Source: Aselliscus stoliczkanus
Lineage: Eukaryota; Chordata; Mammalia; Chiroptera; Hipposideridae
Direction: 5' to 3'
Assembly (NCBI GenBank): GCA_033961575.1
Contig: CM066738.1
Span: 104,123,478 to 104,187,477 of the forward strand
DNA: 64,000 nt
Positions within the stretch are counted from its first letter, which is position 1; the number at the start of each line of letters is the position of its first letter. Of the stretch, positions 33,850 to 45,045 are shown piece by piece. The position numbers and the translations under genes are program-made. Below the pieces are notes generated by a model. It ran no database searches, was not told the DNA's origin, and was given only the letters and a program-made list of their open reading frames with translations.

Positions 33850-35990
33850 CTAAGTAGAAATGAAGAATACAAGAAGTCATTTTTATCCGTTTCTTGATTT
33901 CGTACATGTGAACTTGGTGGGCCAAGGATTACTTAAGATAAAGTTTTGGGTGGCAGATAGAGTTGAGAGTGTTCTTTATGTTTAGAGGTGGAAAATTGAG
34001 AAAGCAGGAATAGCATGAGGCATGCAACCAGCATGGTGGCAGGTTTGAGTAGAGCTGTAGTAGGAGCAGCCAGGTAGGTGTGTGTATTCCTGTCCTTGAC
34101 TTGTGCCAGGTGGTGAGTGATAGAGGATTTCGCCCCCAGGCTGGAACAGTAGGTGTGTCTGCTTGAGTCACAGAGGCATGGCAGTGCTTCAGGTGACAGC
34201 CATTATCAAAGAAAAGAATGAGATCCCACTGAATGGTTCCAAGCCACTAGTACCCTTGCCTGGAAGCTCATATGGCCCCTCCCACTCCTAAATTGCCAAG
34301 ACAGGCTGTGGTAACCGCAAAATAGTATTCATAGATAGTCTTATAAGGAATCTCAAATATAGTGATAAACATATAACCTGGATTACCAAAAGTTTGAAGG
34401 AAATAACCACTTGAAAGAAAGAAATCAACCACAACAGAGTTAATAAGTCAAACAAGAGACATTAAAAATATAAAATAAGAACAAGAATTATTAAACATTT
34501 GTTTAGAGTTCCTGGAAGTAACTTAGTTACTACAAAAGTTCAGTAGCAGAATGAACACAGATGAAAAGTCAACTGGAAGACTGAACTGTGGAATTCTATA
34601 AAACATAGAATAAAAAGATAGAGAGAGAGAAAAGACTTAAAATGTTAAGAGCTATGCAAAGCAGTTTAAGAAGACCCAATGTTTACCAAAAATTTCAGGA
34701 ACAGAACTCTAAGGGGCAGGGAAGAAGTACTCAAAGATACAAGAAAAGAAAAATGTAGATCTGAAAAAAAAATCATGCAAATTGAGAGGGCCCATTAAGA
34801 ACATACATTTCTACATTGTGGCAACATTATAGAAGATCAAGGAAAAAAGAAAGTGTTCTTAAAGCTTTGTAAGTTAAAAGAAATGTAATTCACATAATGA
34901 AATGAGAATCCAATTGTGTTTAGGGTTCTCTTTGGTCCTACAAGAAGGCGCAGCACAATATTTGAAGTTCTGAACAAGAAAAAAATGATGAAATTAAAAC
35001 GTGTACCCATACAAACCATTACTCAGATATGACAACAAAATGCATGAGTAAGGACTCTAAGTTTACTATTTGCAACATTTTAACCTAAAAGAATGTCTAA
35101 AAGTTCCATTCCAAAAAAATTTAAAAGATGAATGGGGAAGAAAATGTGGGATAGGAGTAGCAGTGATGCCAAAAAAGAAAAGAAAAGAAAAAAAAAGAGT
35201 GAAACATGATTTAAGCTTAAATGAGAATTAATTTAAAAATTAAGATTCAGATGATCTCAGCATGAGAGGTGGGAGATGGTGGGGTTGAAGAGTGAAGAGG
35301 GAATCAGAAAATCATGTCCCATATTTTGTGAAAACTACAGATAGCCAGTTGAAGAACTGAGATAGGAGGCATAATTTAAAATATTAGGGGGAAAAAGACT
35401 GAGAAACACTTGATCAATTCAAAGGAATGTAAAGAAGAAGAAAAAGAAACAAGAAAGTATGACGTATACAAAACTTAAAACAAGATGACAAATCAGTTGA
35501 ACCAGTCCCAAGAAATGGGATGAGTTAGCTTGGACAATTAAAAGACAGACTGAATTAAAAAGACAAAAATTTATTTATAGGCTATTTATAGGAGACAGCA
35601 ATAACAATAGGAAGATTAAAATAATGACAGAGAAAATGAGATACCAGAGCAATATTAACAGGAGGCACGTGAGAATAACAATAAATATCAGATTAAAAAA
35701 ATTGAATCAAAGTCCAAAACAGTAAGAGGGACAAAGATAAATATTTCCACTTTGATAAAAGATGCCCTAAAAAAAACACAATAATATCACTTAATATCAT
35801 AATTGCTAAATATAAGGAGGCATACATGAAAGAAGAAATTTGAAAATCTACAAAAATAGTGAATAACTTTAATATATCTTTTCTAGATACCAATAATTCA
35901 AGTAAAAAAAAAAAAGCAATTTGTCATTTCTCTTTGACATTGCTTATTGTATCTATTTTTTCTTTGGCCCCCAAACCCAAAAAGCTAGTT
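33850..35990. other. Intergenic, A-rich L1-like debris
   Basis: Strongly A-rich from about 34400. The stretch 35400-35900 resembles decayed sense-strand LINE sequence. No gene recognised. Confidence 0.4.
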
Positions 35991-36849
35991 TTTTTCTTTT
36001 TGAATTTTTATAAGCTGAATTGATCAATCTTTTATTTTATTGACTTTAGATTTTAAATCAGACTTCCTTCACTTCCAGGATATAAAATAATTTACCTAAT
36101 TTTTTCCCATTACCTGTGTGATTTCAGTTTTAAAAATTTAGATCTGTGATTGAAATGCAATTTGTTCTGGCATAGGAGGTAAAGTATGGATTCAATTTTC
36201 ATCTTTTTCCCCTTTTTTCCCAATGGCTATCCAGTTGTCCCATGCCGCTTACTAAATTATCTACCTATACCTCAGGAACTTGAGACATCACATTGATATA
36301 GTACTGCACTAAATTTCCATGTGTGCCTTGGTCTATTTATGATCTATTTATCCTGTTTCATTGGTCTGTCTACTCATGTGCCAAAATCAGTGTTTTAATT
36401 ATAGAAGTTTTATTTTAATTAACTTTTCAGTATTTTCCTATTTATTCTTATTTGTTTATTTTTCCATATGAATCATTTTGTATTTTTTTGAAACTATGTT
36501 TTCCTCTTTGTAATTTTTCCTTGTGATATTTAGGGGAAGTGTGTATTTTTTCTTTGTTCTAGATGTTGCTTTCATATTATATCATTATACTTTGACTTCA
36601 CACTACTTTTTTTTTTCTTAGTTAGGGTTTTGTCATTTAAAAATATCTTTTGACCACTGTCTATTATCTAGGCAATAATCAATGGATTTATTTTATCTTT
36701 TCACTTCTTTCTAGCACCTCCTTTCACTGTGTTAGTTGTGTTATTTCTGCTTTGCCAGAACATTCATGCAACTACCACCCAGGTAAAGAAATATAACATT
36801 ACTACCAGCCAAACCCCCTTTTGTGTCCCTTTGCAATTATTTTCTTCAT

Positions 36850-36965
36850 CCTGTACACACAATGAAACATATAGATGATGCACTATACAATTGTACTCTT
36901 GAAGCCTATATAATTTTACTAACCAATGTTGCCCCAATAAATTTAATAAAAAATAAAAAAAAGAT
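36850..36965 (+). mobile_element. L1 3' end with poly(A)
   Basis: Plus-strand L1 3' UTR: AATTTTACTAACCAATGTTG and CCCCAATAAATTTAAT, then an A-rich tail. Confidence 0.65.
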
Positions 36966-38132
36966 GACAAATTTTTTACATGCATTTGAACATCAATATA
37001 ATTTGTATATTAAAGATAATATAACAAAATGTTATTATAAACAATCTAAAACCAATATTTCAACATGTAGCACTATTGTTTAGTTTTGCCTACTTTTGGA
37101 CTTTATATACATAGATTCACATAGCATGTGGTCATTTGCCTTTAATTTCTCTTGTGCAACACTGTCTGTGAAATTCATCCATTTTGTTGACCGTCGCTTT
37201 AGTTCATTCGCTCATTTGTTCATTGCTGTGTAGTATTTCATTGTATGAATATACCATATTTTGTTATCTGTTTTATTGTTGCACGTATCTCTTGGTGCCC
37301 ATGAGCACACATTTCTGTTGGGTGTACACCTGAGGTGGAATTGCTTGTCATAAGGTAGGTATACTTTTAACTTTAATAATGCTTTCTATTAATGAAAGTT
37401 TTTAACTTTTTTTAGCCAGTTTGTTCATCCTTACTACTAATGTTAGCAATTTTGCGTTTTTCTTATCTCTGCAATTCATTTAGAATTGATATTTTATATA
37501 TGGTATGAGACAGTAGTCAAGATTTATTTTTAGGTGAATGGACATCCAGCTGACTCAGCACAATGATTAAAAACACCACTCTTTTCCCCACTGCTCTGCA
37601 GCAACACTTCTTAAAAGTCAAGTGTGATACTCTTCTGGGCCTTTTTCTGGCCTCTTCTTTGTCAAAACCAGTTATTTACTGACAAGTCTTACTATCTGAT
37701 AGAACTTTCTCCTTCTCCTTCAAGAGTATTTTGGCTATTCTTGGCCCTCTGCTATTTTATAAATTTGGTTAATTTTTTGATTAAAAAAAATCCCCCAAAA
37801 CAAAAAACAAAAACCTCCTGGGATTTTCATTGAGATTATAATGTTCAATTATGAGAGAATTGATATCTTTACAGTATAGAGTCTTCCAAACTACAAATAA
37901 AATATATCCCTCCATTTGCTTAGAACTTCTTAATTTCTTTATATTATGAAATTTATATTATGAAATTTTTATATATATAAATACTTTAAATATTATGATC
38001 TTTTTCTAGGTAGAAAACTTGGATATCTTTCATTTTTAATAGGTATGTGATGCTTTCTGATACTCTTTTAAATAATACATTTAAAATTTTTCATTTTCTA
38101 ACTGTACATCAGGAGTATATAAAAATATTTGA

Positions 38133-38247
38133 GGGCTGGCCGAGTGGCATGGTGGTTAAGCGCTGGCTTGGGACGCCAGTGGCCCCAGTTCGGGTCCCAC
38201 ATATGAGGGCCAGTGACACTGCCCGCAAAAAAAAAAATAAAAAAATT
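38133..38247 (+). mobile_element. Short tRNA-derived SINE
   Basis: GGGCTGGCCGAGTGGC...TGGTTAAGCGC head, B-box-like AGTTCGGGTCC, terminal GGGCCAGTGACACTGCCC and an A-rich tail. Confidence 0.8.
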
Positions 38248-38449
38248 GTTTTTTCTAATATTGACCTTGCATTAATCAATTTGCCAAACTCACTGTTTAA
38301 TTCTTATAATGCATATGTCAATTCTTTTGTGAATGATATTTTTTTGACTTTGAGTCTTGAAACTTTCAATTCATTAACTAATGAATTAATTAATCAACTG
38401 CCTTATTGCATTTGCTAGGCTCTCTGGTTGAGTTCTGAATGGAAGCAGT

Positions 38450-40300
38450 GAAAGCGGGCCTCCTTGTTGGTTTTTGATCATAAAGAGAAAACTGGCTTCT
38501 TGTCTCTCTCCAATTCTTTCAGTCTGTAAACTCTAGCGAAAGTGAGCACGGTCCTTGCTCAATACATAAAAAAATGACAATTTTCCCCACAGTCATATAT
38601 CATTTCTAAACACTCAAAATTGGAGTCCCACTCAAAATTCCCAGAGGATTTGTCATAGGCCTTGATAAACGGATGCAAAAATTTATCTAAAGAAGCAAAG
38701 ATGGAAGAATTGCCAAGGAATTTTTGGAAGCAAAAACAATGAGAGGACTTGGGCTGGATATTAAAACACAGCCTTAGGTCAACTACCCTAGAAGCAGAAC
38801 CAAAGGAAGAGATTCTTGTGCAAGGAATTCGGGGGCTTGGGGGAGAAAAGGAGAGGAGAGGGCTTCTTTGAGAGAAGCAGGACAGGGTAAGGGAAACATG
38901 CTAATTAAGCACCAGGACCAGGCCTCATCCTGTCCTGGAAGCTCAGGACGACAAATTGCACTTACAAAATTCGTCCTATTTTGATGCAAGGGGGCTGTCC
39001 TGTCCTTGTGTACCCTTATGCCAGTGAGTCACCCCTGAGGTGTGATAAAATGAGGCGGGATGGGGTGCTGTGTAGCTTCCTAGACAGGTGGGTCCTATTT
39101 AGCTGAGAGTCATTTGAGAGAAGGGCAGCTGTGATTATCAGCTCAAACAGCAACCGGGTGATAGGAGCACTGGCTGGGAAAGGGAGGTTGTGATGATGTT
39201 GAAAATCAGGCTTAGAGAGAACAAGAATGAAAATATGTAACCAGGTGGAGAAATTTTGGTGTCCAGTGATTTACAGCAGGAACAGTTCCTGGTGATGGCA
39301 ACACCAAAAGCATGACCAGGTGCGTGGGCTTCTAGGGAGGAAAGGGAAGTGAGAGATGCCACTGACATGCACTGTGAGGACACAGGTGGTTCGGGCAGAC
39401 AAGAAGGCCATGTGCAGAATGTGGGGCGCAGGAGGTTTATGATTGGCAGGGTGGCATAGCGAGATGTAAATCTAAAAAGGGGACAAGGAAGTTGATTGAA
39501 GGAAGAAAGGCTTAGAAGAAGCAAGAGTAGGAGAGAGACTATGAATGGGGACCTTGCTTCCCGACCTCAACATCTGAGTGGCTGTCCCCGGTGAAGACTT
39601 TGTGGGATGTGGAGGTGTCCGGGGGAAGCTGGGTGGTAGAGAAAATGCTTTAGGAAGAAGCAGAGGGTATACGGAAATAGCTGGGTAATGGGACAGAGAG
39701 TCTAGGGGCATAGAGATAGCAATCAGAGGATGTAAACTGCTAGGGCTATTAAAGCAGAGTTATTGCCAACTCAAGGGTTTTCATACCATTTTTAAAAACC
39801 AGGACTTTCATTTCATTGGCTTCCATATGGGTTCATTCCATAACTAGGTGCTAATTCTTTTTAAACCTTCCTCAGCGTGCATATTTCTCAGTGACAATTA
39901 GAAAGCTAAGTTCTTTCAATACTGTTTATAGAGCTGTAATCAAAAATATTAAAAGAAAAAAAGAAGCAAATTGTGAGTTTTGAGGTTGGTACAGACATTA
40001 CCCAGCTCTTAGAAGCTGTATCACTGAGCTGCTTTTTTCTGTAGACACTCACCCAGCTGAGAGGGAAGAGCGGAGATGTCCTTCTAGGATGTGCTGCTTG
40101 GCAACTGTCAGGGATCGGCACATACTCTGGCAAAGACGGGAGCTGAGGACGCTAATCCAGGCGCTGTTCCTTTTAATGAACTAGTTGAGCCAGTAGGGGT
40201 GCCCCAGGGTTGGCAGGAAAAACTGGAATTTGGAGGTGTAATTTCCTATTGAGTTTTTTTTTTTATTAGTGTTGTTTTCCTGAAGTCAGTAAGCTTGTTA
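38450..40300. other. Intergenic, no gene recognised
   Basis: 38640-38775 resembles decayed sense L1 ORF2. 38780-39730 is GC-richer with several minus-strand frames but no family features. Confidence 0.35.
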
Positions 40301-40385
40301 TATATTTATGAATTGCTGACGCCGAGCCCAATGTGTGGTACATAGCAGACTCTCAATAAATGTTTACTGAATGAGTTAAAATGAG
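40300..40385 (+). repeat. L2/MIR 3'-end fragment
   Basis: GTACATAGCAGACTCTCAAT followed by AAATGTTTACTGAATGAG. Confidence 0.55.
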
Positions 40386-40659
40386 AGAGTTTCCTAATTA
40401 TGAACAGAGTACTTGAGAAAAAGAGAGGCGTGCATGTGTACGTGTGTGTAGCTGCCTGCCAAAACGTTCTCGCTACTTTTTTCACTACTTTTCTAGAAAG
40501 GTAGTTTTCCTTCATTTTTTTTTTTCCTTTGCATTTGGCATTGCCCAAATGATGTAACATCAAAGTTAACTTACAGAGACTGGGCTTGTCAGGACACAGC
40601 TCTGTACATCTGTGGTAAGTAAGTATGCGTTAATTCAGGGCTTCATCAAACTATGATGA

Positions 40660-40860
40660 AGCTGTGGTTCCAAACCTTGGATGCACATTAAGGCACCTGG
40701 GGTGATAAAAATTCTGATGCCTGGTTCCCACCGTAGAGATGCTGACTCAATTGTCCTGTGATGGGGCTGATGGGGCTTGGGCATAGATTTTTTTTTTTCA
40801 AATCCCCCAGGAGATTTTAATGTGTACCTAAGGTGGAGGACCAGTGCTCTAAACAATTCT
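40660..40860. mobile_element. MER5A-like hAT element
   Basis: Near-palindromic ends: GTGGTTCCAAACCTTGGATG with CATTAAGGCACCTGGGGTG, and CAGGAGATTTTAATGTG with CCAGTGCTCTAAAC. Length fits MER5A. Confidence 0.75.
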
Positions 40861-41344
40861 TCCCAGAGGATTATATTTCTAATATCATTAGGGTTGCAGG
40901 CTCTCTCAAGGTCTCCCTTCCTCTTCTCCCCGCTTGGGTCATAATTCATTTAATTTGGCCATTCTAACACTGTCTTTTAGTCCTGGTTCGAGCTCCTGCT
41001 TTTAGTCTTACTTGGTTGTCTTGTTAATGAGCTCTCTGTATGCTTGGACCCCCCCTCCCCCGCCCACCCCAAATTTCTAAGGGATTTTGGAGAAGTTAGA
41101 ATTACAGCTCTCTTCCTGTGTCTAATGGATATACTGTTGGAGGTGTAGTTTACAACACAATTGCCGACAACTTCAAGTGCATAACTTCATGGCCATGCAT
41201 GAAAGATGGAGGAAATTCAATCCTCAGTTTTGTCGTAAACCTTACATGCTAATTTTATTAGGGAAATCATCATTGAGAAACCAAAGGTTGTTTCACTGGA
41301 AATACAAATGATAATGACTAGGGAGGGAGAGGCAGAGGCAAAGA

Positions 41345-41350
41345 TATAAA
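41345..41350 (+). promoter_or_regulatory. SERPINB13: Candidate TATA box of SERPINB13
   Basis: TATAAA in GAGGCAAAGATATAAATT, about 70 nt upstream of a strong splice donor (CCAG/GTAAGTCC at 41420). This is the arrangement expected for a TATA promoter with a short non-coding first exon. It lies 1.2 kb before the first coding exon in the right orientation. Inference from position and motif only. Confidence 0.45.
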
Positions 41351-41375
41351 TTAAAGATCTCAATTACTCATTTTA

Positions 41376-41420
41376 CACATGCTTCCTAGTTCCTTGCTCA
41401 GACGTCTCTCCAATAGCCAG
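41376..41420 (+). other. SERPINB13: Candidate non-coding exon 1 of SERPINB13
   Basis: Clade B serpins have a short untranslated exon 1. A start about 30 nt after the TATA box and a consensus donor (GCCAG/GTAAGT) at 41420 fit that model. The 5' end is estimated. Transcript data would settle it. Confidence 0.4.
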
Positions 41421-42632
41421 GTAAGTCCTTCCTTCAGCTCCAACTTAAGACTTTTTGTGTTTTGAGAATGTTTGTTGATGTGAAAGAAGTACTTTTATTG
41501 TGCATAACTTTTCTTGGGGTGGTTTTCTTTAATTTGGTGCCTAACATAGCCATGCTACGATATCTCCTTCATCTTATTCAACAGTGAGTTAATTGATTTC
41601 TAGGTTAACCCGAAAGGAATTGCTGCAAGGAAACTCAGGGGTGAAATGGAATTTTAACAGTAGATGTGGGATACCTTAGAAGGGGTGGGCCCTTGAAAAC
41701 CAAGGCTTCCTCCCCCCATAGTGTGTGGGTTTTCAAAAAACTTTATTGTGCATTAATCTCATTCTATTTTAGGATTTTCCTTAAACCTTGATTAACTAGT
41801 TATAACATAGCTGGTGATGAAGAACATATAAAACATGTTTTATTTATGTATTTTTGGCAAATATTAATTGTTCTTTTAAAATTTTATTTTAGTGAGATGA
41901 CAAAAGTAAAACATTGAATTCACTGTACAAGCTTGAAACAACATAGAAAAGTATAAAGCAGAAAACCCTTTCACTCCCACCAAATAATCCATGGCTAGAG
42001 CTATGTCATTGCTGTTTAGGAAACATTCAGCCCAGAGTCAAGTTTTTTGGGCAGTTAGGAATTAAGAGACTCAGTTTATCCTCCCAATCTCTGCACTGGG
42101 TTTTGAAATGATCGAGAAATAGAAAGTATCAGAGAAGGAGACACTCTAGGCTTTATATTAATAATTGTTGAGGCTGAACAGTGCTTGGACCTGAGGCCAG
42201 TGGGGTTTCCTACAGCACCCCCACCCCCACCTCGTCTTGGGTCTGGCAGCTGGACAAGCTGGACATGGGAAGGGCAAGCACTGAGCCTGTCTGGGGGAGC
42301 TTCCCACAGGGAGGCGGCTCCGGTGGGCAGATGCAGGCAGGTTCTAACAGAACAGGAGAGAAGGAAAGCACTTAAGGCACTAACCTTGCTCCCTGGGGAA
42401 ACAAGAACAGACGAACACTAGGGGATGCCAAGTGGATCTGTGCCTCCTGTCCAGAGAAGGCCAAGTGCAGGGGTGAGAAGCAGGCAGCGGTGACCTTCCC
42501 CTGAGAGGGTGAAAACCCCTATGTTCTGGATGAGTGCAGGAAGAGGAAGGGAAGCAGGAAGGCTGTCTGTGACCTAAAACAATTCAAGTAACTGAAGCGC
42601 TCGCACAGGTTTGATTGTTGTTGTTGTCTTAG
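41421..42632 (+). other. SERPINB13 first intron (candidate)
   Basis: No recognised repeat. Frames at 42181-42421 are chance. Confidence 0.35.
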
Positions 42633-42649
42633 ATCTTGCTAGACTCATC

Positions 42650-42814
42650 ATGAATTCGCTGGGCACAGCAACCACTCAGTTTGGGTTTGACCTTTTCAAG
42701 GAGCTGAATAAAACCAAGGATGGAAACATCTTCTTCTCCCCTGCGAGCATCACCACTGCCATTGGCATGCTCCCCATGGGAGCCCTCGGAGCCACTGCTG
42801 CCCAGTTACAGGAG
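42650..42814 (+). CDS. SERPINB13: SERPINB13 coding exon 1 (residues 1-55)
   Basis: ATG at 42650; acceptor TTGTTGTCTTAG ends at 42632, leaving 17 nt of 5' UTR. The donor is CAGGAG/GTACGT, phase 0. An upstream in-frame ATG at 42611 lies before the acceptor in the intron, so it is rejected as start. MNSLG aligns with the usual clade B N-terminus. Pro42 in helix B (codons CTC CCC ATG) and Leu46 in place of the usual Lys/Arg are unusual. Confidence 0.93.
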
Positions 42815-45002
42815 GTACGTGGGCTTCCTTTGCTTTCCAGGCACGGTCCTGTTTCGGGGGCAGCCTTCTAGGATTACCTCGAAAATAGGCCCCTCTTGAC
42901 CTGTGGGGCAGGAAGCAGAGAGAGTGTGTGAAGACACAGGGCAGCCTCAGGTGTACCAGGGAAGTCCCTGTCTCTCTCCACATTCTGCCATGCCATCTCC
43001 TCCCTGGTGCTTGGTATTCCTTTGGGTGAGGCCTGGGTCAGTGGCTTGTCCAAAGCCATCAACCTCATAATTAAAGACAGAGTGGGAAGAGCAAAACCTA
43101 CTGGGAGGAGTTACATAATCCCCACTTGGGTTTCAATGGTGCGTCAAAGAAGAGGAGATGCACAGGTAAACCCATGGGGCCCCTCCAGACCTTCCCATGA
43201 TTTTGCAAGGAGAAAAGTGTGACCCATGTGCCACCGAGGTTTCTTTAACAAACATCCACTTTCCCCTGACTGATTCTGTGTGAGGTTTTCTCTCCTCTGA
43301 CCACCACCATGATATTGTCTGTCTCCCCACCCCCGCCCCACCCAAGTGCGTTTCTCTGAGAAAGACACAGAAAGTTCAAGAGTCGTAGCTGAAAGAAACG
43401 AGATTAGAGACATGTCTTACAAGCTTCAGCGTGGTTGCTCTATAGATGTGGGCTCATGGGGGAAATGCATAGAAGAGGTACCACTACATACTCATTTCTA
43501 AGCAAGGATAATCACAGCAGCCAAATAACGTTGCTAGGGCCAAACAACCATAATAAACCCTTAGTGTTCAGAAGAGACCTTAACTTAATGGACATGAACC
43601 ACTATGATAGATACTGGTAAAGGCTCACAGGCTGAAAAGTCCCTATAGCAAAGTGGATGAGTTTGGAGTTAAACAGATATGGGTTCAAATCCTGGCTCAG
43701 TCACTTAACAACTGTGCTACTTTGGGCAAGTTGTTTACCTTTGGACCTCTGTACAGTGTGCAGCAGGGCATGGGGAACACACAGGTGACTCACCCAGTGT
43801 TGGTCATGGTAGGTGATACTACTACTATGTTCTATTTTTATTTTAAGTCCTTCCTCCCACTTGCTATGGTTTTATTTATTTTTATTTATTTATTTTTTTT
43901 TAGAGGGCAGTATCACCGGCCCTCATATGTGGGATCTGAACTCAGGCCGCTGGCATCCCAAGCCAGCTCTTAACCACCGCGCCACTCGGCTGGCTGCTAT
44001 GGTTTTATTTAAAAGAAAATATTAGCACAGGACCAATGACACCCTGGGGTCTCTTCCAGCTCTAGGGTTGTAGTATTTCTCACCCAAAGACAGAGTGTGC
44101 AAGCATGGGAGAGAGATTAAGTGCCTAGATCAGGGTTGGCATTTGGAGATGGTTAGAGCTCTCGGTAGTCGTAGCCCAGGCACCGGTCCCAGTGAAATCG
44201 AGGCTCAAGGCCCCCAGCAGTATAGGCTGTTCATTTCACAATCCCACATGACCAGGCTCAATAGCTTCCTCAAGTGCATATGTAGACAGTTAGGCTTCCT
44301 TCTGGGTTTTGTACAATAGAGTTTGGTCAGAAAGCTGCTCCATTGACCACTCAGTCAAGCACACTGTTGTTTGAGAGCACTTTCCCTCCCAAGCATGAAA
44401 AAAAAAGAATGTAGTTATTAGAAAGTTTGAGATCGTATATGTGGCTTATACTTTATATGTATAAGACAATGCCGGTCTGTAGTATAGATTTGGGAGGTAG
44501 GGTGTGTGCATGTTCAGCTTTGTTAAATATTATCAGATGTTTGCCAAAAGGATGATGCCAACATCTGTTCCTTGCAGCAGTATCTACAGGCCCATTTCAC
44601 AGAGTTGCACAGAGACAGTAGGACCTAAAATCGCCCTGGTTTTATAATCTCCAAGCATCCATACTCATGTATCATACATATGTGCATACATACATATGCA
44701 TATTTATTCTGTATCTATTGGTGATGATATGATTTTTTAAAATCTGTTAACAGAGTGAATTACATTAATTAAATGTGTAATGTTAAGCCATTTTTGCATT
44801 TGTGGGAAAATCAACTTGGTCGTGATTTAAAAAAATTATACATTATTAAATTGGGTTTGGTAATGTTTTTTTTTTTTGTTAGGAGCTTTAAAAAAATGTA
44901 TGCTGGCCGGCCGAGTGGCGCAGTGGTTGAGCGCTGTCTTGGGAAGCCAGTGCCCCCGGTTCGGGTCCCACATGTGAGGGCCAGTGACACTGCCCTCAAA
45001 AA

Positions 45003-45045
<43 letters not shown>

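Larger units (their letters stand above)
35990..38450 (-). mobile_element. Decayed L1 with nested insertions
   Basis: Antisense L1M-type text at 36000-36720 and 37090-38450, e.g. CTCATTTGTTCATTGCTGTG and TTTTCATTGAGATTATAATG. It is interrupted by an L1 3' end in the opposite orientation (about 36850-36965) and by a SINE (38133-38247). Confidence 0.6.

Noticed and set aside
39138..39711. Minus-strand frames of 79-128 residues
   Set aside because: Low-complexity Leu/Ser/Pro composition, no family motifs, no exon structure.
42611..42649. Upstream in-frame ATG as SERPINB13 start
   Set aside because: It lies before the splice acceptor at 42632 and is intronic; MNSLG at 42650 matches the family N-terminus.
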